The notes below the pieces were generated by a model that worked only from the letters and a program-made list of their open reading frames with translations, ran no database searches and had not been told where the DNA came from. A stretch of 64,000 bases of DNA, taken from assembly GCF_018860155.1 (NCBI RefSeq), contig NZ_JAHKNI010000007.1, positions 434,001-498,000 on the forward strand. The letters are read 5' to 3'. The position numbers and the translations under genes were made by a program. The number at the start of each line of letters is the position of its first letter. The first letter of the stretch is position 1. Shown piece after piece: positions 33,744 through 41,150 of the stretch. Origin of the DNA: Nocardia albiluteola. Lineage in GTDB: Bacteria; Actinomycetota; Actinomycetes; Mycobacteriales; Mycobacteriaceae.

Positions 33744-34884
33744 ATGATATTCGAGAATCAAGCACGGACTTCGACTGTGACTGCGGGTCCGCTGGTCGGC
33801 GCTGCGGCGAGCGGCAGCGACTCGCTGCCCGGGATCCTCCGGGCTGCTGAAGGCAAGAAGATCGCGGCCGTTGCATCGAACGGGCTACTGAGCCTGGCGG
33901 TGACCGACGGCGGGGTGCTGCTGGCCGCCGGTTACGACGCCAACGGGCCTGTGTCGGGGAGCCGCTGAAGGTAAGACGATTACGACGGTCGCCGCTGGTC
34001 ACGATGTCAGTCTGGCGTTGACCACCGACGGGACGTTGCTCGCTGCCGGAGCCGACACCGACGGGCAAGTGAGCACAATCTTGCATGATTCCGAAGGCAA
34101 GCGGATCACCCGAATTGCCGGCGGCAGGAGGCACGTTCTGGCGGTGACCGAGGATGGCGCGTTGCTGGCTGCCGGATCCGACGTCTCCGGCTCGGTGTCG
34201 GGCATCGTGAAAGCCGCCGAGGGGAGAACGATTACCGCGGTAGCCGCAGGCAGCTACTTCAGTCTGGCATTGACGGCGGACGGATCCCTGCTCGCCGCCG
34301 GCGATCCAGAGTCGGTACCGGAGATCCTGCGTGCGGCCGAAGGAAAGAAGATCGCGTTCATCGGCAACGGCGGGAACTACATTCTGGCGGTGACGGCAGA
34401 CGGGACTTTGCTGGCCGCCGGGGCCGGACCCGGGCCGAACCGCGGCCAAACGGTGGCGGAAATCCTCGCGGCCACCGAAGGCCGAAGTGTCCTCGACGCG
34501 GCCTGCGGCATCCATGACATCGTGGCGGTGCTTCGCGAGTCGGACGACTGTGGTCCGCTGCAGCCGCGCCAGATCTGCGCGTCGTTCGTCAAAGCCATCG
34601 ATCACGAGGACGTCTACGCGCTCGCCTTGAAAGTCGGCACCGAACAGCAACTGTTGACCTCCGGAGACCCGTGCACAGCGATCGACACCCAGGAGATTCA
34701 GGTCACCCACCTGATCGTGCAGCGCGTCTCGCCTCCGCAGGACCTCGCTGTCGGATCCGCCTACTTCACCTATAACCAGGCCACCGGTGCGGTCGACATC
34801 GACACGGACAAGAGCCAGCTGCCCGCTGGACTGGTGTATGAAAGGTCCAGGCTGAACCGGTTCGTGTTCACCTGGAACGCGTGA
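33744..34884 (+). pseudogene. RCC1-repeat (beta-propeller-like) protein, frameshifted
   Basis: Two adjoining frames form one gene. The first (33744-33968) gives repeat 1, AAEGKKIAAVASNGLLSLAVTDGG-LLAAG. After GTGTCGGGGA (ending at 33960) the repeat pattern continues in another frame: AAEGKTITTVAAGHDVSLALTTDG-LLAAG and four more, each about 40-45 residues with the V-A-A-G-x-x-S-L-A-L-T-x-D-G core of RCC1 repeats. Compared with the other units about eight bases are missing at the junction (the ILR segment before AAEG), which causes the frameshift. A non-repeat C-terminal domain of about 95 residues follows. If not a sequencing error, the full propeller is not made; a shorter product from a start near 34018 remains possible. 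Confidence 0.65.
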
Positions 34885-35296
34885 TCGGTGGCACACGGGT
34901 CGTCGCGGTATCCGAGGTGTTCGTGGTGGCTCAGATCCGGTAAAAGCCGCATAGCCGTGCTGTCCGAACCTGCCAGCTCGGGACGTCGGTGGCCGGAACG
35001 TGGTGCGGTGCAGAACGTCCGCTACTGCCGATTATGTGACGGCTGAGCTGAGCCACGCGGATCTTTGGAAGATCAACGGGCGGAGATCGTCTCAACCCTC
35101 GGCAACGCACCGCAAAGCCGATGTGCGTGTGTCCTTGGAGTAGACTGCTGGGGCGCTTCCTGCCTCCATTCAGGGCAAAATTGGCATCTTTTCCACGAAT
35201 TTCAACTGGGCACAACCGATCTGGCATGACCACGACTTTCGCCTTGGGACGATCTGTGGGGGTCAGTATCGGGCTGACGCGAAGGAGGGCAATGCC
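34885..35296. other. Intergenic region, no gene recognised
   Basis: Over 400 bases between the RCC1-repeat gene and the small acidic protein. No frame has both a ribosome site and a recognisable product, and no clear hairpin was found. Part of it must contain the promoter of the 35297 gene. Confidence 0.4.
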
Positions 35297-35632
35297 ATGT
35301 CCGACGAGCAAGCCGCACCTGAGACGACAGATCTAGGAGTGATCCCGATATCGGAGATCAAACCCGAGGACGTGGGCACGCTGACGCTGACCTACACCGA
35401 CGGAGTACCGGGCCTGACCCTCAGTGGCGGGACAGTCGTCCCAGCCGACCTCACGGTCTCAGACGAGTCGGGCAACCCTGTCGCGGTGTACACCGCCGCC
35501 CCTATCGCCAGCGTCAATATCGCCGAGGTCTCAGCCAGACGCCACGCCTACGACTACGGTGTGATTCATCTCAACGCAGACCCTCTCTTCGAGGCGGAGC
35601 CCGGCGAGGCTGGGGGGTCCCTCGGAGGCTAG
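35297..35632 (+). CDS. Hypothetical acidic protein (111 aa)
   Basis: ATG 35297 has a strong ribosome site (AAGGAGGG, 35282-35289). The protein is acidic with a disordered N-terminus (MSDEQAAPETTDLGVIPISEIKPED), a middle rich in beta-strand residues (TLTLTYTDGVPGLTLSGGTVVPADLTVSDESGNPVAVYTAAPIASVNI), and a glycine-rich end. I do not recognise the family. It sits between the RCC1-repeat gene and the ADF/cofilin gene, which converges on it. Any functional link is a guess. Confidence 0.6.
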   Translation: MSDEQAAPETTDLGVIPISEIKPEDVGTLTLTYTDGVPGLTLSGGTVVPADLTVSDESGNPVAVYTAAPIASVNIAEVSARRHAYDYGVIHLNADPLFEAEPGEAGGSLGG

Positions 35633-35855
35633 GCCCTCGTCGGCAGTTCGTTTGGGGCACAGCATCTCTGACACCGTGACGAATCCTGGCTACGCTACCC
35701 GAACGCAGGAAAGGGGAACGCGATGTAGTGGGTGTCCCACGACCGACGGTGTCTCAGGCGCGGGCTTGGGACGCGACGCCGCTGCTGCATCAAGCCAGCG
35801 CATGGTCGACCGGCGCGGTGATCGAAGCAACATCGCCGACTGGTGAGTTCCGCTG

Positions 35856-36287
35856 TCAGAGGTACTGCTTGATGCTGTCTGCCACGTAGTTCTGTTCGAG
35901 CTCGCTGACATCGGTGGCATTGAGATGGATGTTGACTCCGACGAGGACTCGCTTGATCGCCTCTTTGCTCGAGGCATACAGCATCTTGCTCTTGATCTTG
36001 GCGGTGTCCGGCGACCAGCTGATGAAGACCATCTTCGAGGTCGGTCGACCATCAGATGCCGTGACCTCCAAATCGACGAGTGCGTAGCGGCACTCGTCTC
36101 TCATCGCCGACAGGGTGTCGTAGAGCTTGCCGTAGTCGTCGGTGGCCGGAGCAGTGGATTCGATGACGATCACCGAGTCATTTTCGATCTTGTAGATGAA
36201 GTAGCGGTAGTTGAACGGGGGTCGCTTGGACTTGAAGTCGTTGAACTGCGTAACGACGTCGTCGTGCACTGTGACACCAGATGCCAT
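35856..36287 (-). CDS. ADF/cofilin family actin-depolymerising protein
   Basis: A complete 143-residue ADF-homology domain and nothing else. The N-terminus MASGVTVHDDVVTQFNDFK closely follows eukaryotic cofilins, including Ser3, the regulatory phosphorylation site in animals. CRYALVDLEV (66-75), KMVFISWSPDTAKIKSKMLYASSK (85-108) and the helix EAIKRVLVGV (109-118) contain the residues that contact actin in yeast cofilin and actophorin. In eukaryotes these proteins bind ADP-actin, sever filaments and speed turnover. No signal peptide or secretion motif is seen, and no actin homologue was found in the window. ATG 36287 has AAAGG about ten bases upstream, a bacterial ribosome site, and GC content is lower than the flanks. 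Likely acquired from a eukaryote; target unknown (host actin or a bacterial actin-like filament). Confidence 0.9.
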   Translation of the reverse strand: MASGVTVHDDVVTQFNDFKSKRPPFNYRYFIYKIENDSVIVIESTAPATDDYGKLYDTLSAMRDECRYALVDLEVTASDGRPTSKMVFISWSPDTAKIKSKMLYASSKEAIKRVLVGVNIHLNATDVSELEQNYVADSIKQYL

Positions 36288-36444
36288 GAGGGAGTCATCC
36301 TTTCGACATGATTCTGCAGAGGTTTGAGTTCTCTGCCGGTTCGTGCTTGCTGAGATGCCTTGTCGCTGAGATCATTCCACGTCAGGTCACCGGTCAGGTG
36401 CGGAACGAACCAACTCCCCGAGCGACCTCGATAGGATCGGCGGT

Positions 36445-36981
36445 ATGGCCTATCGACTGGGCACCGATTCGGCGGTACTCGATTTCGCGGTCGTCTGGCG
36501 GCATCTGTCGACCGAGACGTACTGGAGCCGAGGACGCACCCTCGACCAGGTCGAAGACGAGTTCACTACCGCTTGGCGAGTTGTTACCGCGCATGAGTCG
36601 ACCACCGGCATGCTGGCGGGCTTTGCTCGCGCGATATCGGATGGCATCGGCAGTGCCCTGCTCGCCGATGTGTTCGTCGCTTCCGACCATCGTCGCCGGG
36701 GACTCGGAAAACTCATCCTCAACCATATGATCGACGCCGGACCAGGGCGCGAATTCGGTTGGATCCTGTTCACGCACAACGCGCACAAACTCTACGAAGA
36801 ATTCGGATTCGAGCGAATCGACTCACTCGCAATGATCCGCCTCCCTGGACCGCCCGGGCGCGATGAACATCGAGGCCAGAATCCTATAGCCGATTATCGA
36901 GCGATCACCCGGCGTACGGTTGGTCGGTCACCGGCGTGGCGCGGCACGCGGCGCGATGCCGTGACAACGGACGAAGCATGA
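36445..36981 (+). CDS. GNAT family N-acetyltransferase
   Basis: A 178-residue acetyltransferase fold. The acetyl-CoA binding loop is in LADVFVASDHRRRGLGKLILNHMI (R-R-x-G-L-G), and the closing motif is HNAHKLYEEFGFERI. The last 40 residues (PPGRDEHRGQNPIADYRAITRRTVGRSPAWRGT) are outside the domain and may be a read-through tail. The substrate is unknown. It is divergent from the ADF/cofilin gene with about 157 bp between the starts. Confidence 0.8.
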   Translation: MAYRLGTDSAVLDFAVVWRHLSTETYWSRGRTLDQVEDEFTTAWRVVTAHESTTGMLAGFARAISDGIGSALLADVFVASDHRRRGLGKLILNHMIDAGPGREFGWILFTHNAHKLYEEFGFERIDSLAMIRLPGPPGRDEHRGQNPIADYRAITRRTVGRSPAWRGTRRDAVTTDEA

Positions 36982-37114
36982 AGAAATGCCACTGAATTGA
37001 GACTGGCGACGCCCGCCAAGATGCGAGACAAACCGGAAACGGCGAGGTCAGTCAGCTGGTGTTCCGCCACGACTTTCCGGACCCTACAGAAATATCAGGT
37101 GGTCCAGGGCATTT

Positions 37115-37250
37115 CAGCCCTGGGCTAGTGACCATTTCGGACCTTCAGGGGTATCGGTCACATCGATACCCGCAGCAGCAAGTCTATCCCGCACTTTGTC
37201 CAACTGGGCGATGAGCGGAGCTAGAACGATATCCGGCTGCAGGTCCTGCG
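37115..37250 (-). pseudogene. C-terminal fragment resembling cysteinyl-tRNA synthetase
   Basis: The minus strand reads DIVLAPLIAQLDKVRDRLAAAGIDVTDTPEGPKWSLAQG and stops at 37115-37117. The pattern R-D-x-L-x-x-x-G-I-x-V-x-D-T-x-x-G-x-x-W is the last helix and turn of CysS-type proteins (CysS/YqeB C-terminal domain). Nothing recognisable precedes it, so it is a gene end left by a rearrangement. It could also be a small stand-alone YqeB-like domain, but no start codon with a ribosome site was found. Confidence 0.45.
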
Positions 37251-37662
37251 GGTGGTGGACGTAGACGGACGACCCCGCACTCCGCTAACCCGCCGTGACG
37301 AGGCCATGCCGTGGATGTCGCTCATCGGCCTCGTCGCCAACGACGCGATCCCGCTGGAAGGAGCACAGGCCCTGCACGAGCAGATCACCATCGGCGCCGG
37401 CACGAACCACCGGGTATGTTCCCGTCGTTGTCGATCATCGGGGTGGCACGGGGAGGTGCAACTTTGAGTCGTCTCATTATGTGCTGTGACGGTACGTAAG
37501 CGAGACGCTCGGACGACCTCGGTCACGGCTGCGGGGCAACGTCATGACCACTCCAGTTCGCCGGAATCAACCAGGTCTCGGGGCATCCCGAACACGAGAG
37601 CCGACACCCGCGTGTGCGCGCAATTCAGCCTTGCAGATCACTTGTGTTGACTTCAGGACGTC

Positions 37663-37679
37663 TGTGTGCGCCGCACACA
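37663..37679. promoter_or_regulatory. Perfect 17-bp palindrome, operator candidate
   Basis: TGTGTGCG-C-CGCACACA (37663-37679). It lies about 195 bp upstream of the GNAT-VOC gene in non-coding DNA and follows TTGTGTTGACTTC, in which TTGACT could be a -35 element. A regulator-binding site is the simplest reading. Confidence 0.45.
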
Positions 37680-37874
37680 ATCACATTTACCAGTACATCT
37701 TCTACGGATTGAGTCCGTGCTCGAATGCCGCACGATCCTCCGGCCCGAGGAGCAGAAGCGTCGAGGCCTGCGACGCATCATTGCCACGCACCCGAGACAG
37801 CTGGCATCGGCCCTGCGCCGCGGCGTTAACCTCGTGAAGGCCCGCTGGCGCGGGCCGAAAGCGAGGACACGACA

Positions 37875-38765
37875 ATGGAATTGGTCACCGCACATCTCCG
37901 GCTATCCCCCCTGGACCCGGACACCGACGCGGCGGACTTGCACGTCGGCTACGGTGACCCGGAGGTCACCGCGCCTTGGCTGGATGAGGTGGCCTCGGTC
38001 GACGCGGTCCAGACCAGGGAACGGTTGGCCGCCCGGCTCGCTCCAGCCAACAGCCGGATGTGGACGGTGCGTCGGCTCGATGAGGACCCCGCGCTAGGGC
38101 TGGTGGAGTTGGTCGGTGGAGGTCCGGTGCCGTGGCTGTCCTGGATGCTGCGCCGGTCGCATTGGCGCCGGGGGATCATGGGCGAGGCGGTGGCCGCCAT
38201 CGTCGAGCATCTCATCGCTGTGGAGGGGGTCCCACTGGTCGAAGTGTGGGCCAACGCTTCGAACACCGGTTCCATCCGGGTCGCCGAGCGTGCAGGCTTG
38301 ACCGAGCGTGGCCGGTTCGCGGTGCCCGACAAGCGGACCGGAATGCGGGAGAAGGTCGTGCTCGGCCGGACCGGGCCCGGTGTGCGCACGTCCTTCCATG
38401 CCGTCCATGTGCTGTTGCCTGTGCGCGACGTCGAAACCACCCTGGCGTTCCTGGATTCCGCGCTGGGCATCGCCGTAGGCTTCCAGGTCGGGCCGCCCGG
38501 GGCGCCCATCAGATACGCCTCGGCGAAGCTGTGGCCGTGGTCCAACGGCCCGAGCCTGCGGCTGCGCGCTACCCCGCTAGGCGAGCAGATCGCGCCCGTG
38601 ACGGTGCTGCTGGACAGCGCGGAGGCGGTGGACGAGGTGTACGGCCGGGTGGTGGCGGCCGGCGGGACCACCGAGGGGCCGCCGACTCGAGAGGGATGGG
38701 GCGACACCGTCTTCTGCTGCGTGCTGCCCGAGGGACACAGGCTGGAGATCAGCGGTCCGGTCTGA
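37875..38765 (+). CDS. GNAT acetyltransferase fused to a VOC/glyoxalase-like domain
   Basis: 296 residues with two domains: an N-terminal GNAT (about 1-170; MELVTAHLRLSPLDPDTDAADL..., RRSHWRRGIMGEAVAAIVEHL, NASNTGSIRVAERAGLTERGRF) of the RimJ/RimL type, and a C-terminal vicinal-oxygen-chelate domain (about 175-296; VHVLLPVRDVETTLAFLDSALGIAVGFQVG ... LPEGHRLEISGPV). Such pairings suggest resistance or modification of a small molecule that the VOC part binds. GAGGA (37864-37868) is the ribosome site and a small GC hairpin (37839-37856) sits just upstream of it, possibly attenuating translation. A palindrome (37663-37679) lies upstream. Confidence 0.82.
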   Translation: MELVTAHLRLSPLDPDTDAADLHVGYGDPEVTAPWLDEVASVDAVQTRERLAARLAPANSRMWTVRRLDEDPALGLVELVGGGPVPWLSWMLRRSHWRRGIMGEAVAAIVEHLIAVEGVPLVEVWANASNTGSIRVAERAGLTERGRFAVPDKRTGMREKVVLGRTGPGVRTSFHAVHVLLPVRDVETTLAFLDSALGIAVGFQVGPPGAPIRYASAKLWPWSNGPSLRLRATPLGEQIAPVTVLLDSAEAVDEVYGRVVAAGGTTEGPPTREGWGDTVFCCVLPEGHRLEISGPV

Positions 38766-39126
38766 GTCCAAGCGGATACGCCGGCCGGACCGGACTGGCA
38801 GTGCTCGTGTCGGCGCCGAAGGCCACGGCGGCGACGACATCGAAGGTCGGGTGCATCGACTCCGCCGCCGCCCCCATCAGCATGGGAACATCCGGTAATC
38901 TATGCCGCATACCACGCATTTGGGTACCCGAATGCGTTGGCCGACAAGTGATCTCGTGGAACGCACGCTCATGGATCCCCTTTATGTCAAGAGGCAGTTC
39001 GGAGTCCGGCGTTAGGCTGTGTGGTGGTAGGTCTGGGTTGTGGCTTGTCCGAAGGATGGCGGACCCGGCGAGTTTGAAGACCCTGGCCGAATGCGGGGTG
39101 TCCGACCGGTGGTGTAGAACGCGGCT
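38766..39126. other. Intergenic region containing a long palindrome
   Basis: No gene recognised. It holds the 24-bp palindrome at 38914-38937. A minus-strand frame crosses it, but this is a shadow of the flanking genes. The TTTATGTCAAGAGGCAGTT stretch near 38980-39000 looks like the edge of an insertion sequence, but no matching partner end was found. Confidence 0.35.
38914..38937. promoter_or_regulatory. Near-perfect 24-bp palindrome, operator candidate
   Basis: ACGCATTTGGGT (38914-38925) and ACCCGAATGCGT (38926-38937) are inverted copies with one mismatched pair. It lies in non-coding DNA about 190 bp upstream of the alpha/beta hydrolase gene. It could bind a dimeric repressor or be half of a decayed mobile element end. 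Confidence 0.45.
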
Positions 39127-39882
39127 ATGGATGTCACTTCGGAGGCGATGTCGGGCGGTGTCATCGAGCGCTTGTTCACAGTCGGGGATGTCCGCGGTAT
39201 CGTCTGGTCGCCGACTGGTGCGACCAGCGCAAGACCACTGATTCTGCTCGGCCATGGCGGTGGTCAGCACAAGAGTTCCGAGGCATTGGTGGCCCGGGCC
39301 CGCCGCTATGTCACGGACGGCGGTTTCGTCGTCGCCGCGATCGACGCGCCTGGTCACGGCGCTCGCCCGCAGACCGAGCGCGGCCGGCAGCTGCTCGCTG
39401 CGATCAGGGAGAACGCCGCCGACGGTGTGACCAGGGCCAGCGATGTGCGGCGCTACAACACCGAACTTGCGGCACAGGTGGTCCCGGAATGGCAGGTTGC
39501 TCTTGACGCGCTGCTCACTCTCGGTGATGTCGCCGAGCCGGTCGGTTATTGGGGCGTATCGCTGGGGACGGCCCTCGGTGTCCGCTTGCTCGCCGCCGAG
39601 CCCCGCATTAGCGCGGCCGTTCTCGGTTTGGCCCATGGACAGGCTCTGCTCGCCCTCGCGGCCTCGATCACGATACCCATCGAATTTCTGCTCCAATGGG
39701 ACGACGAAGTAGTGCCCCGCGATGCGGGTTTGGCACTGTTCGACGCGTTTGCCTCCGCGGAGAAGACTCTGCACGCGAATCCCGGACGCCACAACGAGAC
39801 TCCGTCCTTCGAGGTGGAAAGTTCGCGCTGTTTCTTTGCCCGCCACCTCCTCACCCCGGTGGTTTTCGGAGTTGATCGGTGA
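39127..39882 (+). CDS. Alpha/beta hydrolase family protein
   Basis: A 251-residue serine hydrolase fold: oxyanion region LILLGHGGGQHK, nucleophile elbow GVSLG, acid in LLQWDDEVVPRDAG, and histidine in NPGRHNE. It resembles dienelactone-hydrolase-like esterases or acyl-peptide hydrolases of the DUF-type S9 group. No signal peptide. ATG 39148 is an alternative start closer to a GGAGG, giving 244 residues. Neighbours are decayed, so context offers no substrate. Confidence 0.82.
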   Translation: MDVTSEAMSGGVIERLFTVGDVRGIVWSPTGATSARPLILLGHGGGQHKSSEALVARARRYVTDGGFVVAAIDAPGHGARPQTERGRQLLAAIRENAADGVTRASDVRRYNTELAAQVVPEWQVALDALLTLGDVAEPVGYWGVSLGTALGVRLLAAEPRISAAVLGLAHGQALLALAASITIPIEFLLQWDDEVVPRDAGLALFDAFASAEKTLHANPGRHNETPSFEVESSRCFFARHLLTPVVFGVDR

Positions 39883-40337
39883 CGACACGAGTTGATGAGG
39901 GCGCGGAAGGTTCTCAGCCGTCTTTCGAGTCAAGCGACTTCTGTTCCGGTCGCGTCGACCGGGGCGGTTGACGAGGCCGGTGTGATGTCGCGAGGGCGTT
40001 CGAGCGGCTTGGGTCGACTTCGGTAGTGTGGCAAGAATATTCGCGGATTTCAGCCACGATCAGCACTCGGCCCGCGATCGGACGCACCCCGGCAGCCCTT
40101 GGTTCGAAATTCCATGTATCGCAACAGGAATCATCGACCAAGGGCTGCCCGCAAGATCATCCGGGGTTGACGCTGCAACCGGTCAGGATAAATCTCGAGC
40201 TCAGATTGACAGTCCCGATTCGGGCACCATTTCCGCTCCATCGACCTCACGTGCCGTCGACGCCCTGGACGCCCTGCTGCGCAATTGGCCGTCGGCACCC
40301 GCTGTTCTTCGAGACTGCTGATTTACCGGGGGTGGTT
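39883..40337. other. Non-coding region with a 13-bp inverted repeat
   Basis: About 450 bases without a supported gene; frames here have no ribosome site or recognisable product. The notable structure is the inverted repeat at 40091-40149. Confidence 0.35.
40091..40149. repeat. Inverted repeat, 13-bp perfect arms
   Basis: GGCAGCCCTTGGT (40091-40103) and ACCAAGGGCTGCC (40137-40149) are exact inverted copies separated by 33 bases. The arms could form a hairpin in RNA or be the ends of a very small mobile element (MITE-like) with a 33-bp interior. No flanking target duplication was evident. Confidence 0.5.
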
Positions 40338-41036
40338 TCAGGACCAGGTGATCTCGCCGTGGCGGGAGACGAATCGTCCGGTGCCGGCCCCGGGGCCCTC
40401 GGTGGCGAGTGCCACGATGGCGTCGGTGCCTTCGGTGAGGGTTTGGGTTCCGGTGTGACCGTTCATGTCGGTGGCGGTGTAGCCGGGGTCGGCGGCGTTG
40501 ATGCGGATGCCGTCGAGTCCTTTGGCGTACTGGGTGGTCAGCATCGTCAGTGCTGCTTTCGAGCAGGCGTACAGCGGCGCGATGACCTGTGACTCGGAGC
40601 GGTGGGGGTCGTGGGTGATGGCGAGGGAGCCCATGCCGCTGCTGACATTGATGATGACGGGATCGTCGGAGCGGCGTAGCAGTGGCAGGAATGCGGTGGT
40701 GGTACGGATCACACCGAGGAGGTTGACGTCGAGGACGGCGAGGGCGTCCCCAGCGGTGAGATGGCTGGGATCTCCGAAGGGACCTTGCACACCGGCGTTG
40801 TTGATCAGGACGTCGATTCTGCCCTCGTGCTCGGCAATGTTCGCCGCCGCAGCGGCTACCGAGATGCCGTCGGTCACGTCGATGGGGACATAGCGTGCGC
40901 CGAGTGTCGCGGCTGCGGATTCGCCCTGTTCGCGGTTGCGCCCTCCCAGGAGAACGACGTGTCCGCAGGCGATCAGGCGGCGGGCGGTCTCGCCGCCGAT
41001 GCCTCTATTGGCTCCGGTGATAAGGGTGATGGTCAT
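40338..41036 (-). CDS. Short-chain dehydrogenase/reductase
   Basis: A 232-residue classical SDR from ATG 41036: cofactor loop TLITGANRGIGGETARRL, NNAG in DVLINNAGVQGPFG, active-site INVSSGMGSL and YACSKAAL (catalytic S, Y-x-x-x-K equivalents). The arginine pair in the second strand (GGRNREQG) suggests NADP preference. It is divergent from an XRE/MmyB-like regulator; such SDR/XRE pairs are common in actinobacteria and the regulator usually controls the dehydrogenase. The longer frame to 41192 overlaps the regulator start and is unlikely. Confidence 0.92.
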   Translation of the reverse strand: MTITLITGANRGIGGETARRLIACGHVVLLGGRNREQGESAAATLGARYVPIDVTDGISVAAAAANIAEHEGRIDVLINNAGVQGPFGDPSHLTAGDALAVLDVNLLGVIRTTTAFLPLLRRSDDPVIINVSSGMGSLAITHDPHRSESQVIAPLYACSKAALTMLTTQYAKGLDGIRINAADPGYTATDMNGHTGTQTLTEGTDAIVALATEGPGAGTGRFVSRHGEITWS

Positions 41037-41150
41037 GGGTTCGATGGTTGCCTCGCCGGGGGAGTCGGGCCAGGGACGCTTCGACGGTAGGAAGACCAAT
41101 ACCACCCTCGCGGCCCAGCACCTGATCGGAGACGCAGGAGAATGAACAAC

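Larger units (their letters stand above)
36982..37874. other. Decayed region between GNAT and GNAT-VOC genes
   Basis: About 890 bases without an intact gene. It contains the CysS-like fragment (37115-37250), the perfect palindrome at 37663-37679 and a hairpin GGCCCGC-TGGC-GCGGGCC (37839-37856) just before the GNAT-VOC start. Other frames here are short and unsupported. Confidence 0.4.

Noticed and set aside
35856..36287. Chance similarity as explanation for the ADF/cofilin gene
   Set aside because: The match is collinear over the whole protein with several invariant motifs in order, and the length equals that of ADF proteins. Contamination is the only serious alternative and is named in the finding.
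38749..39933. 394-codon minus-strand frame opposite the alpha/beta hydrolase
   Set aside because: Antisense to a clear hydrolase gene and without a domain; a shadow frame.
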